Assembly (NCBI GenBank): GCA_007693785.1
Contig: RECY01000019.1
Location: 1-46,347, forward strand
Source: Phycisphaerales bacterium
GTDB lineage: Bacteria; Planctomycetota; Phycisphaerae; Phycisphaerales; UBA1924
Direction: 5' to 3'
DNA: 46,347 nt
Part shown: piece after piece, positions 7,934-15,765 of the stretch
How the letters are laid out: each line of letters opens with the position of its first letter
Numbering within the stretch: position 1 is the stretch's first letter
Notes under the pieces: model-generated
What the model was told of the DNA's origin: nothing
Database searches by the model: none
What the model saw: only the letters and a program-made list of their open reading frames with translations
Made by a program: the position numbers and the translations under genes

Positions 7934-8923
7934 TCAGTCCTCGGGAACGTGATCGCTGGTGACGATCTCGCGGAACTTGGCGCGGAGCTTGGCGGTGACC
8001 GGGCCTTCGCCGTCGGAGATCTTGATCGTCTCGGTCACGTCGAGATTTTTGTGCTTGACGACCTCGCGAACGGCGATCATCTCGGCGGCCGAGCCGGTCA
8101 TGAAGATTTCCTCAGCGGCCAGGAGCTGATCGAGCGTGAGCTCGCGCTCTTCGATCTCGACGTTGCAGGCGGGGCAGAGGGTGTCAATGACGAAGCGCCG
8201 GGTGATGCCCTCGAGCAGGCCGCTGGTGACGGGCGGGGTGACGAGCTTGCCGTCGATGAGGGCGAAGATGTTGTCGCCGGAGCCCTCGGCGACCTTGCCC
8301 TCGGGGTTGAGCATGATGACCTCGAGGAGCTTGTCCTCGGTTGCGGTGATGCCGAGCTTCTCGGTGAGGTGGATCGCTTCGCACTTGCCGAGGATGTTGT
8401 TGAGGTAGTTGAGGCTCTTGATGCGGGGGTCGAGGCTGGCGACGGGGATGCGGGGGCGCTCGGCGACGGCGACCCGCATGCCAGACTTGTACATCGCTTC
8501 GGGGTAGAGGCGGATCTGGTCGGCGATGCAGATGATGCCGGCTCGGGGGCAGTTGTTGGGGTTGAGTCCGAGGTCGCCGACGCCGCGGGTGACGATGAGG
8601 CGGATGTAGCCGTTCACGATCCCGTTGGCCTCAACGCACTCGCGCTGGATGCGGGTCATCTCCTCGCGGGAGATGGGGATCTTGAGGTGGATCATCCCGG
8701 CCGAGGCCCAGAGGCGGTCGAGGTGCTGCTGGAGCTTGAAGATCTTGCCGTTGTAGACGCGAATGCCCTCGAAGACGCCGTCGCCGTAGAGCAGCCCGTG
8801 ATCAAAGACACTGACGGCGGCCTGGCTCTTGGGCAGGAGTTTGCCGTTGACATGGATGAGGGGCCTGTCGGTCGCCGTTTCGCGCGGGGCGGCGGCGGGT
8901 CGTGAAGAAGTGGTCTGAGTCAT
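7934..8923 (-). CDS. ilvE: Branched-chain amino acid aminotransferase (class IV PLP)
   Basis: A 329-residue class IV aminotransferase that exchanges amino groups between glutamate and the branched-chain keto acids, the last step of Leu/Ile/Val synthesis. Key segments are VSVFDHGLLYGDGVFEGIRV near residue 40, RIKSLNYLNNILGKCEA near 165 (Lys holding PLP), GKVAEGSGDNIF near 210, and EEIFMTGSAAEMIAV near 280. Length fits IlvE (about 290-340). The start is taken at 8923, not the upstream in-frame codon at 8968, because AAGGAGG lies 6 bases before this ATG. The gene stands alone, with repeat element 9140-9287 upstream and pheT beyond. D-amino-acid aminotransferase and aminodeoxychorismate lyase share the fold, but the EGIRVYNGKIF and SLNYLNN segments favour IlvE. 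Confidence 0.9.
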   Translation of the reverse strand: MTQTTSSRPAAAPRETATDRPLIHVNGKLLPKSQAAVSVFDHGLLYGDGVFEGIRVYNGKIFKLQQHLDRLWASAGMIHLKIPISREEMTRIQRECVEANGIVNGYIRLIVTRGVGDLGLNPNNCPRAGIICIADQIRLYPEAMYKSGMRVAVAERPRIPVASLDPRIKSLNYLNNILGKCEAIHLTEKLGITATEDKLLEVIMLNPEGKVAEGSGDNIFALIDGKLVTPPVTSGLLEGITRRFVIDTLCPACNVEIEERELTLDQLLAAEEIFMTGSAAEMIAVREVVKHKNLDVTETIKISDGEGPVTAKLRAKFREIVTSDHVPED

Positions 8924-8928
8924 CGGGG

Positions 8929-8935
8929 CCTCCTT
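8929..8935 (-). promoter_or_regulatory. Strong Shine-Dalgarno site of ilvE
   Basis: The minus strand reads AAGGAGG, a perfect match to the anti-Shine-Dalgarno sequence, 6 bases from the ATG at 8923. It decides the start over the codon 45 bases upstream. Confidence 0.85.
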
Positions 8936-9139
8936 ACCAGTGCGGTCGGCGGTGCGTCGAAGCAGCACGGGGCCGAGCCGCGCCAGTGTACCTGCTCCAT
9001 CAACGTTCGGATGCCGCTGCGGGATCGGTCCTTGGGGAATGTTTGGGAAAAAGGGGCGGCAATTGGGGGGTTCGGCGCGAGTGGGCTGGGTGGGGGCGGC
9101 AAGTTTGTGACGGCTTACCGAGCGGTGTGGCGGGGACCT
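8936..9139. other. Upstream region of ilvE, no gene
   Basis: About 200 noncoding bases with several G runs around 9050-9110. I see no clear sigma-70 boxes, leader peptide or T-box-like structure. The ilvE promoter should lie here or inside the adjacent repeat element. Confidence 0.5.
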
Positions 9140-9287
9140 GTGCCACTCACCTCTTCTAGAGGTCAGTGCTCCCCCACGCCTTCAACCTGTCCAACGCTCG
9201 TTCTCCCGAAAACGTGCTGCAGCGGAAGAGATCGAGAGAGGAGGGAAGGGCCCGGAGCACTGATCTTGGGGACAAGGTCCGTGGCAC
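9140..9287. repeat. MITE-like composite inverted repeat, copy 2
   Basis: Same design as 2760-2912. The left arm starts GTGCCACTCACCTCT, with hairpin ACCTCT-TCT-AGAGGT, and continues AGGTCAGTGCTC. The right arm is GAGCACTGATCTTG, loop, CAAGGTCCGTGGCAC. The GATCTTG/CAAGGTC stem has one G-T wobble in place of a C-G pair. The central sequence has drifted from copy 1 but keeps its length and TCCAACGCTC-like words. It lies between the pheT stop and ilvE. Confidence 0.75.
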
Positions 9288-9299
9288 GGGAGGGAGAAC

Positions 9300-9321
9300 A
9301 CAGGTCGGAGACCTGTGCCAC
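9300..9321. repeat. Short hairpin repeat unit next to pheT stop
   Basis: ACAGGTC-GGA-GACCTGT forms a perfect 7-bp stem followed by GCCAC. It lies 10 bases downstream of the pheT stop codon, in a terminator position, directly after the larger element 9140-9287. Confidence 0.65.
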
Positions 9322-9330
9322 CGCGGAGGG

Positions 9331-11430
9331 TCACGCTCGGAGCGTGGCGTTGAGCTTGGTTTTCGCCAAGTCGATCGCTCGTTCGACCTGCGGGTCAACT
9401 TCTTCGTGGCGGAGGGTTCGGGCGGGGTCGCGGAAGCGGAGTCGGAGGCTGAGGGATTTTTTGCCTTCGCCGAGCTGCTTGCCGCGGTAGACGCTGACGA
9501 AGGCCGCGGCTTCGAGGCGTTCGAGGCCCGCGCCGGCGATGAGGGCTTCGACGTCGCCCCAGCGTGTGGCTTCGTCGACGATGAGGGAGAGGTCGCGTTC
9601 GATGGGGGGGAAGGCCGGGAGGGGTTGGACGTGGCTCCGCGGGGGGAAGGCGGCCAGGAGCGGGGCGAGGTCGAGCTCTGCCGCGACGACGGGGATCTCG
9701 AGGTCGTAGGCCTTCTGGATCTTGTCGCTGAGCAGCCCGATGGTGCCGAGGTGGAGGGGCTCGTCGCCGGCGCGGACGAGGCGCACGCGTGCGCACGCGC
9801 CGGCCCGCCAGGCGGTCGTGGGCGGGTCGCAGGGTTCGAAGTCGGCGGCCCCGCGGACGTCGGCCATGGCGCGCCCGATCGCCTCGACCGTGCCGCGGAT
9901 GAGGCGGACGCCGGCTTGCAGGTCGTCGTCGGTGCGCTTCGTCCCTTCGCCCGGGGTGTCGAGGAGCATCGCGAGCGTGGGGCGTTCGGCGCTGCGCCCG
10001 TCGGTGGTCTCGGCGAAGACGGCCGAGGTCTCGTAGAGGCGGACCGTGCCGGGCGCCGCGGCTTGCGCGTCCTGGTTCTTGCGTCGGCAGGCGAGCAGGC
10101 TCGGGAGGACGCTGGGGCGGAGCGTGGGCTCGGCGCCGCGGCGCTCGTCGTCCACGCCCAGCACGCGCAGGCCTTCGCCCACGAAGGCCTCGGCGTCCTT
10201 CGGGCTCACGAAGCTGAACGTCACCGTCTCAGAGAAGCCCAGGCCCGTGAGCACGCGGGCGAGCTCGCGCATGGCGCGCTCCTCCTCCTGCGGCGCGCGG
10301 ACGCGCAGGGGAAACTTCTCCGGCGTCGGGATGTGGCTGAAGCCCTTCAGGCGGCAGATCTCTTCGATCAGGTCGATCTCGCGCGTCAGGTCGCCGCGGA
10401 AGGCGGGGATGGTGCAGACGAGCGTTGATGGGTCGTCGTGTTCGACGCCGACCTCGATCGCGCGGAGCAGGGCGATCATCTCGGCGTCCGGCAGGTCGTA
10501 GCCCAGGATCTGGCGGCAGCGCGCGGGGCGCATCGTGACGACGATGGGCTCGGGATCGGGCGCCCCCTCGCTGAGGGCGCCCTGGCAGAGCGTGCCGCCG
10601 GTGAGTTCGCAGATGAGGGCCGCGGCTCGCGTGGCGGCGTAGTCGATCTCGAGCGGGCTGACGCCGCGTTCGAAGCGGTAGCTCGCGTCGGTGCGGACCT
10701 TGTGCGCCCGGGCGGCGGTGCGCACGGTGACGGGGTCCCAGGTCGCCATCTCGAGCACGACGTCGGTCGTGGTCTGGCTGACCTCGCTGTCGGCTCCGCC
10801 GATGACGCCGGCGAGGCTGGTGGCGCGTTCGTCGTCGGCGACGACCAATTCGTCGCCGCGGAGCGTGCGGGCCTTGCCGTCGAGCGTCGTGAGCTTCTCG
10901 CCCGGCTCGGCGCAGCGGATGGTGAGCCGCCGACCGGCGAGCTTGGCGAGGTCGAAGACGTGGCAGGGGTGCCCGAGCTCGAAGTTGATGAAGTTGGTCA
11001 CGTCGACGACGTTGTTGATCGATCGCTGCCCGACGGCTTCCAGTCGTCGGACGAGCCAGTCGGGGCTGGGGCCGACCTTCACGTTGCGGATGACGCGAGC
11101 GGTGAAGAGCGGGCAGAGCTCGGGGGTCTCGTTGACGAGTTCGAGATGGTCGTCGATCGCGCCGGCGGCCTTCGGGTCGCTCCACCCGGGCATGACCAGT
11201 CGTCGCCCCGTGGCGGCCGCCGCCTCGCGCGCGAGCCCGATGTGGCTCAGGCAGTCGCCGCGGTTACTGGTGATCTCCACGTCCATGCGGACGTCCCCGC
11301 CCGGGAGCGCCAGGCGCTCCTCGATCGGGAAGCCGGCGTGCGTCAGGGCCTCCTCGGCCTGGTCGGGCGAGAGCGCCCCGTCCGGGCCCGGGGCGAGGTG
11401 CGCGTTGAGCCATTCGAGACTGATGTTCAT
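9331..11430 (-). CDS. pheT: Phenylalanine-tRNA ligase beta subunit, lacking the OB-fold domain
   Basis: The 699-residue beta chain of the heterotetrameric PheRS that charges tRNA-Phe. It starts MNISLEWLNAHL as in the family, but goes from about residue 38 (AGFPIEERLAL) straight to the B1 segment MDVEITSNRGDCLSHIGLARE. The B2 OB-fold (EMAP-like tRNA-binding domain, about 110 residues in E. coli PheT, which has 795) is absent. The B3/B4 editing domain follows, with FELGHPCHVFDLAKL, then B5, the catalytic-like core (GFSETVTFSFVSPKDAEAF), and the C-terminal ferredoxin-fold anticodon-binding domain (FPPIERDLSLIVDE to LRHEEVDPQVERAI). pheS is not adjacent. The phosphatase gene ends 61 bases upstream on the same strand. 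The frame is intact across the missing domain, so this is a lineage feature, not a broken gene. Confidence 0.95.
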   Translation of the reverse strand: MNISLEWLNAHLAPGPDGALSPDQAEEALTHAGFPIEERLALPGGDVRMDVEITSNRGDCLSHIGLAREAAAATGRRLVMPGWSDPKAAGAIDDHLELVNETPELCPLFTARVIRNVKVGPSPDWLVRRLEAVGQRSINNVVDVTNFINFELGHPCHVFDLAKLAGRRLTIRCAEPGEKLTTLDGKARTLRGDELVVADDERATSLAGVIGGADSEVSQTTTDVVLEMATWDPVTVRTAARAHKVRTDASYRFERGVSPLEIDYAATRAAALICELTGGTLCQGALSEGAPDPEPIVVTMRPARCRQILGYDLPDAEMIALLRAIEVGVEHDDPSTLVCTIPAFRGDLTREIDLIEEICRLKGFSHIPTPEKFPLRVRAPQEEERAMRELARVLTGLGFSETVTFSFVSPKDAEAFVGEGLRVLGVDDERRGAEPTLRPSVLPSLLACRRKNQDAQAAAPGTVRLYETSAVFAETTDGRSAERPTLAMLLDTPGEGTKRTDDDLQAGVRLIRGTVEAIGRAMADVRGAADFEPCDPPTTAWRAGACARVRLVRAGDEPLHLGTIGLLSDKIQKAYDLEIPVVAAELDLAPLLAAFPPRSHVQPLPAFPPIERDLSLIVDEATRWGDVEALIAGAGLERLEAAAFVSVYRGKQLGEGKKSLSLRLRFRDPARTLRHEEVDPQVERAIDLAKTKLNATLRA

Positions 11431-11491
11431 AAGGCTTGGAGGATAGGGCCCGGGGGCGCACCGCGCCGGGAGCGGGGCGCGACGGGCGCGT

Positions 11492-12382
11492 TCAGCCCGT
11501 GCTCAAGCGGACGACCATCGCGACCGCCTCGGCCGCGAGCGGCTTGCGGGCCAGATCGATCGGCAGGTAGACCCCGCGCTCGTGGTCGCTGTTGAGCACC
11601 ACCGCGTTCGGCGGCACGAGATGAACCCCGTTCGGCGCGTGCTCGTGACCCAGAACGAACAGGTTCACGCCCCAACGCTCCACCAGGTCCTCGAGTTGGT
11701 CCGCGTCGTACTTCCGCCCCCAGACCATCATGTGCGCGCTCCCCGTCCGCGGGGCGATGTCTTCTTCGGTCAGCTCGCGTTCCAAGACCGTCGGGTCGAA
11801 CCGCCCCATCATCGCCGGCCCGGGCAGGCTGTGCGCACACAGAATGTCCCCGCGCGGGGTCACGCAGCGCAGCGCCAGGGGCATCGACCGGATGAACCGC
11901 TTGATCGACTTGCGCACCAGCGGGGCGTCGTCGTCGAACTGGTAATCGAGCGCGTCGTCGAACGCGTCCACGCAGCGCACGCCGTCCTTGATCACCGCGC
12001 CGCCCGTGAGCTGCGCCAGCTCGTGGTTCGCCAGCAACGGGTGGACGCGCTCCGGGCTGGCGGCCTTGAGCGCCGCGACCCGCGCCAGCGCCCGGTAGCT
12101 GAAGTCCATGCCGTTCAATAGGCGGTCGGAATGGATGATCTCGTGCAGCGTCAGGTGCGGGCCGTCGGGCGGGGGCGCGTCGCCGTCGAGCCCGGCGGCC
12201 GCGACCAGGCGGGCCAGGTGGACCGGGTTGTCGTGCAAATCACCCGTCGCGATGAGGCGGCCGGGCGTCCCGATGATCTCGATCGAGCCCTCCCGGCACG
12301 CGGCGTCGCGGCACGCCTCGGCCCCGGCCTCGAACAGGCGACGCACCGCCACAGGGTCTTTCAGGTCCAGGTCGGCGAGCAT
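11492..12382 (-). CDS. PPP-like metallophosphoesterase
   Basis: A 296-residue calcineurin-like phosphoesterase, cytoplasmic (no signal peptide). Metal-site motifs appear in family order: GDLHDN near residue 48 (for GDxHG), HSDRLLNGMDF near 85 (a diverged GDxxDRG), ANHE near 117 (for GNHE), ILCAHSLPG near 183 and FVLGHEHAPNG near 245. This suits a serine/threonine protein phosphatase of PPP type, or another phosphatase of that superfamily. The start at 12382 is preferred because GGGGAG lies 8 bases upstream; the ATG at 12424 has its GGGAG directly abutting. It follows the kinase gene closely (stop at 12458) on the same strand, with a small GGCCCG/CGGGCC hairpin between (12438-12451). It may reverse the work of that kinase; this is an inference from adjacency. 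Confidence 0.8.
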   Translation of the reverse strand: MLADLDLKDPVAVRRLFEAGAEACRDAACREGSIEIIGTPGRLIATGDLHDNPVHLARLVAAAGLDGDAPPPDGPHLTLHEIIHSDRLLNGMDFSYRALARVAALKAASPERVHPLLANHELAQLTGGAVIKDGVRCVDAFDDALDYQFDDDAPLVRKSIKRFIRSMPLALRCVTPRGDILCAHSLPGPAMMGRFDPTVLERELTEEDIAPRTGSAHMMVWGRKYDADQLEDLVERWGVNLFVLGHEHAPNGVHLVPPNAVVLNSDHERGVYLPIDLARKPLAAEAVAMVVRLSTG

Positions 12383-12457
12383 CGCGTCGTCTCCCCGATC
12401 ACGTTGGAACCACTTGCGGCGCATCTCCCGGGCTATCGGCCCGAACGGGCCCTGGGC

Positions 12458-13423
12458 TTACTCGTCCTTGACCGGTTCGCCATCAACCGGCTCGACGCGT
12501 TGCCCCGCCCGGCTGGCCTGGCCGGCTTGATGCGCCTGGCTCGCCTGATTCGCCTGGATCGCAGCGGCGCTCTCGGTGTTCCGCGCCGCTTTCAGGATCG
12601 CGCCGACCATATCCAGCCGCTCCGCGACCACCTGCATCGACTCCGGGCGGGCCGACGCGTCGATCTCGACGCACTGCATGACCAGCTCCGCCAGACGATC
12701 GTGCACGCGCGGGTTGAGCTCCTTGATGTGCTTCGGACGCTCGATGAGGTTGTCGTCGAGGCTGTTGACCAGGCTGTCGCCCTTGGCGAGCGCGGTCGGG
12801 ATGTGGCGGCGCGTCAGAACCCAGTAGAGCGTGGCGCCGAGGTTGTAAACGTCGGTCTTCGGCGTGATCGCGCGGCGGTGCACCTGCTCCGGCGCGATGT
12901 AGTCCGGCGTGCCCTGGATCCGCTCTTTCACCGTCCCGACCTTGCAGCTCTGCCCGAGGTCGATGATCTTCACCGCGCCGGCGTCGGTCACGCACACGTT
13001 GTTCGGCTTCATGTCCGCGTGGACGAACCCGCGCTCGTGCATGTGCTGCAACGCCGTTGCGACCTGCTTGAAAATCTCCACCGCCTCGATCATCGACTTC
13101 GGCGGGTGCACGTCCACCGACTGCCCGTCCACCAGCTCCATCAGCAGCAACAGCTCACGCGTCGACAGAAACGAACCGACCTTGATCACCTTGTAGATCT
13201 TGCGGATCCCAGGGTGGTCGAGCGCCTGGGCGACCTTCGCCTCGGCCTCAGCCTGGTCCAGGAAACGCTGGTCTTTCGGGTTCACCTTGATCACGTGCTT
13301 GAGCGCGAAGATCGACTTGTTCTTGGGCTCCTGCACCAAATAGATAATCGAGGCCGCCCCGCGGCCCAGCTCGTCGAGGATCCGGTACCCCTCGATCAGA
13401 TCACCCTTCTTGCGCGACACCAC
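12458..13423 (-). CDS. Soluble Ser/Thr protein kinase (Hanks type, non-RD)
   Basis: A 321-residue eukaryote-like kinase. Motifs: glycine loop LGRGAASIIYLV (19-30), ATP-anchoring lysine K42 in FALKHV, catalytic loop HADMKPNN with D137, metal-binding DLG with D155, and GTPDYIAPE (171-179). The catalytic Asp is preceded by Ala instead of Arg, so it is a non-RD kinase that probably needs no activation-loop phosphorylation. There is no transmembrane segment or sensor domain; the C-terminus is a Gln/Ala tail with repeats of the type QASQAHQAGQASRAGQ. The start is one of two adjacent GTG codons (13423 or 13420), with GGAG about 10 bases upstream; the long frame before it is low-complexity and overlaps the amidase gene. 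The phosphatase follows, suggesting a signalling pair. Confidence 0.88.
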   Translation of the reverse strand: MVSRKKGDLIEGYRILDELGRGAASIIYLVQEPKNKSIFALKHVIKVNPKDQRFLDQAEAEAKVAQALDHPGIRKIYKVIKVGSFLSTRELLLLMELVDGQSVDVHPPKSMIEAVEIFKQVATALQHMHERGFVHADMKPNNVCVTDAGAVKIIDLGQSCKVGTVKERIQGTPDYIAPEQVHRRAITPKTDVYNLGATLYWVLTRRHIPTALAKGDSLVNSLDDNLIERPKHIKELNPRVHDRLAELVMQCVEIDASARPESMQVVAERLDMVGAILKAARNTESAAAIQANQASQAHQAGQASRAGQRVEPVDGEPVKDE

Positions 13424-13749
13424 GCCGACACGTCTCCACTTCCAGGCGGGCGCGCCCCGCGACACGCCACGTCTTCCCCGATCGATCTCGGCCCCGGCGG
13501 CGCAACCCCCCGAACCCGACCCCTCGCCCGCCCACCACAACCCCGCCCCGAAGGGCGGCCACGCGGTCCGGGCCGGGGCGATCGTACGCGCCCCAACACA
13601 CCCCGGCACCCCGACACGGGGCAGACCGGCCCGATCGCCCACCTTCCGACGCACGAACGCCCCCGCGGTTCCCACGCGGACACAACATCCCCGACCCCGG
13701 CAAGAGGCCCGTCCCTTCCCCCAAGCGTCGGAACGCACGGACCAGCGGG
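13424..13749. other. Noncoding gap upstream of the kinase
   Basis: These 326 bases are C-rich on the plus strand. Open frames on both strands have only Pro/Arg/Ala-biased residues and no domain, so I see no gene. The kinase promoter and the 3' end of the amidase transcript should lie here. No clear terminator is visible. Confidence 0.5.
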
Positions 13750-14445
13750 TTATCGGAGGCGGGCGACCTGCTCGCGGAACGCGGCGACCGGGAAGCGACG
13801 CCCCGGGCTCTGCACGCTCGCGATATCGCTGTGGAGCACGACGCGGTCGTCGGGAATGCCCAGTTCCTGCGCGAGGAAGGCGGTGAGCTCGACCAGGCGG
13901 CGCATCTGGCTCTCGGTGAACGCCCCGCGCTCGCCGTCGCCCACGACGCAGATCGAGATCGCGTGGTGGTTGTACCAGGCCGCGTCCTCGCCCGCGGCGT
14001 GGGCCCCGGGGAGCTGATCCAGCCAGCGCCAGCCGACATGGACCTCGCCGTCGTCCATCCCGCGACCGTTGCCGATCACGAAGTGGTGCCCGAGCCCGCG
14101 GAGGTTCATCGCGCGGTGCTCGGCCTCGATCGTCTCGGGCGAGCCGTGACGCGTCCCGCTGCTGTGCACCACGATCGAACGCCACCGCTGGGTGTCGAGC
14201 TCGCTCCGCGTGCGGAGGACGGCCTCGATCGACGCCGGGCCGCCGGCCTGGGCCATAAGCGGGACGACGGTCATCCCGTCGCTGCGCGCCCCGCCCGTGC
14301 CGCCCTGCAACGCGCCGAGCCCGAGCCCCACAACCGACATCGACAGCGCGAACGCCGCCCAGACGGTCTTGGCACGACGGCTCAGCCCGCCGAGGATCGG
14401 GAGCGTCGCGACCGAGGCTTGGCTGTCACCCGCTGGCGTGGTCAT
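13750..14445 (-). CDS. Membrane-anchored N-acetylmuramoyl-L-alanine amidase-like protein (AmpD/PGRP fold)
   Basis: A 231-residue protein with an N-terminal membrane helix (about 29-52, TVWAAFALSMSVVGLGLGAL) and an amidase_2/PGRP domain from about residue 85. The domain shows WRSIVVHSSGT (first zinc His), GLGHHFVIGNG, HAAGEDAAWYNHHAISICVVGD, and VVLHSDIASVQSPGRRFP (second zinc His). Enzymes of this family normally have Asp or Cys as the third zinc ligand just before the final PG; here that place holds Ser. Ser at this position is known from PGRPs that bind peptidoglycan without cutting it, so activity is doubtful. The start is set at 14445 because the domain and helix follow directly and AGGGG precedes it; the upstream frame is low-complexity. 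It would act at the outer face of the membrane on peptidoglycan. Confidence 0.8.
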   Translation of the reverse strand: MTTPAGDSQASVATLPILGGLSRRAKTVWAAFALSMSVVGLGLGALQGGTGGARSDGMTVVPLMAQAGGPASIEAVLRTRSELDTQRWRSIVVHSSGTRHGSPETIEAEHRAMNLRGLGHHFVIGNGRGMDDGEVHVGWRWLDQLPGAHAAGEDAAWYNHHAISICVVGDGERGAFTESQMRRLVELTAFLAQELGIPDDRVVLHSDIASVQSPGRRFPVAAFREQVARLR

Positions 14446-14695
14446 CCCCTGCTCGCCTTCATCACTCGCGCCCGGTGCGTGTTCCTGTGCCCGCCCGGGG
14501 GGCGGACGTCCGAGAGCAACCGTAACAAGCGATCGGGCCTGCCGCCCACTCATCTTGCGATTTCCCGTCAGAAAACGTCCGTTTGTGCCGACTCTCCCGC
14601 GCACAACAGGCGCCATCCCACCCCCGCACCCGTCACGAGCGAGCCTCGGATCCGTGCCCCTCCACAAGGCGTGGTAGGTTCGGCCCGGGCGGGCG

Positions 14696-14905
14696 TCACT
14701 CCTTGGGCAGCAGACGCGCCCGAAGGTTCGGGCGTTGCCGACCGAACTCGTCGGTCACGTACTGCGGGGCGTACTGGTTCCGAACCAGGTCGTACCGGTC
14801 GTACTGCGTCCGCGGCTGACCCGCGGGAAACAGCGGCTTGGAGCACGCCCCAAGCCCCAGCATCAGCACGCACCCGACCATCGCGCACGACGCCACCCGC
14901 GACAT
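14696..14905 (-). CDS. Small putative lipoprotein
   Basis: A 69-residue frame beginning MSRVASCAMVGCVLMLGLGACSKPLF. It has a short basic start, a hydrophobic core and the lipobox LGAC, so the mature protein would be about 50 residues anchored by a lipidated Cys. The mature part is polar and Tyr/Arg/Gln rich (QYDRYDLVRNQYAPQYVTDE), with no domain I recognise. A longer start at 14962 would add 19 residues before the signal. Neither start has a good Shine-Dalgarno site. It lies alone between the amidase and trmL, on the same strand. Reality rests mainly on the signal peptide. Confidence 0.55.
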   Translation of the reverse strand: MSRVASCAMVGCVLMLGLGACSKPLFPAGQPRTQYDRYDLVRNQYAPQYVTDEFGRQRPNLRARLLPKE

Positions 14906-15158
14906 GGGCCGCGGGCGGTGCCGAACAAACCAGAGACGGTTGAGGAGAGGGAACCGTGTCATCTGCGTGCCCAGTGTACCCGTGCGAGTGCGTGGGCGGA
15001 CGCCGGTGGAGGCCGCGAACGAGGGTGGAGAGAGGGTCAGTCGTGCCCCCCGCTCGCGCCGGCGGCGGGCTGATCGGGCCCGCAACAGACGTACGACCCG
15101 ATTCGATCCGGGTTCACACGCTCGGCACAAAAATCGACGTTCCGGTTTCCGCCCGCTC

Positions 15159-15665
15159 TCAACCGCTCGCGATCCGTCCAGCCCCGTCCAGGCTCGCGGC
15201 CCCGCTCGCCAGGAGCTGGCGGAGCGCCTCGCTCGCCCCGGCCGTCGCGGCGCACGCGAGGTTCATCGACCGCTCACCCGCCCGCATCGGGATCGCCACC
15301 GCCCGCTCGCCCGCGCCCTCGATCAGCGACCGGGGGAGGCCGGCCGTCTCCTTGCCGAAGACCAGGTGGTCCCCCGCTCGCATCTCGGCCTCGTACATCG
15401 GACGCGTCGCGCTGGTCGTGAACAACCACCGGCACGCGCCCGGCGTCGATGCGACATACGACGCCCAGTCGTCGTGGACGACCACGTCCAGGCGCGCCCA
15501 GTAATCCAGCCCGGCCCGGCGACGCGCCTTCTCCGAAAGGTCGAAGCCCAGCGGGCGGATCAGGTGCAGGCGGAAGCCGAGCGCCACGCACGTGCGCCCG
15601 ATCGTGCCGGTGTTGTTGGGGATCTCCGGCTCGTGGAGCACCAGGTGGATCGGGGGCTCGGGCAT
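15159..15665 (-). CDS. trmL: tRNA (cytidine/uridine(34)-2'-O)-methyltransferase TrmL
   Basis: A 168-residue SPOUT enzyme that methylates the ribose of the wobble base in tRNA-Leu isoacceptors using S-adenosylmethionine. Signatures: HEPEIPNNTGTIGRTCVALG near the N-terminus, LVFGKETAGLP near 110 and AIPMRAGERSMNLACAAT near 130, the trefoil-knot SAM site. Length matches TrmL (about 155-165). The start at 15665 (MPEPPIHLVLHEPEIPNN) fits the family N-terminus; an upstream in-frame codon at 15695 would only add residues overlapping a terminator-like hairpin. The gene is transcribed away from that hairpin. Confidence 0.93.
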   Translation of the reverse strand: MPEPPIHLVLHEPEIPNNTGTIGRTCVALGFRLHLIRPLGFDLSEKARRRAGLDYWARLDVVVHDDWASYVASTPGACRWLFTTSATRPMYEAEMRAGDHLVFGKETAGLPRSLIEGAGERAVAIPMRAGERSMNLACAATAGASEALRQLLASGAASLDGAGRIASG

Positions 15666-15694
15666 CGGCGATTGTTGACCCGGTGCGGGAAGCA

Positions 15695-15724
15695 CAACGC
15701 CCGGGGCATGCGCCCCGGGCGTTG
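15695..15724 (-). terminator. Perfect 13-bp hairpin after the thioredoxin-fold gene
   Basis: CAACGCCCGGGGC and GCCCCGGGCGTTG pair completely around a 4-base loop. It lies about 40 bases past the stop of the 15766-16989 gene and just before trmL. The T-tract is weak, so it may terminate, process or protect the transcript. Confidence 0.6.
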
Positions 15725-15765
15725 CTGGAGGAGTCCAAGACGGTAGCGAACGCTCGCGCGGGAGA

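Noticed and set aside
6329-8905. 858-codon open frame on the plus strand
   Set aside because: It spans the antisense of two well-supported genes (the adaptor and ilvE) and the gap between them, and shows no domain.
8936-9139. T-box or leader-peptide attenuator upstream of ilvE
   Set aside because: No T-box consensus, no short frame rich in Leu/Ile/Val codons and no terminator/antiterminator pair is visible.
12131-14017. 628-codon open frame on the plus strand
   Set aside because: Antisense of the kinase and part of the amidase; the second half is a proline/arginine-rich random-looking run.
13424-14185. N-terminal extension of the kinase frame to 14185
   Set aside because: These residues are Arg/Gly/Ala-biased, overlap the amidase gene in another frame, and precede a sensible GTG start with a ribosome site.
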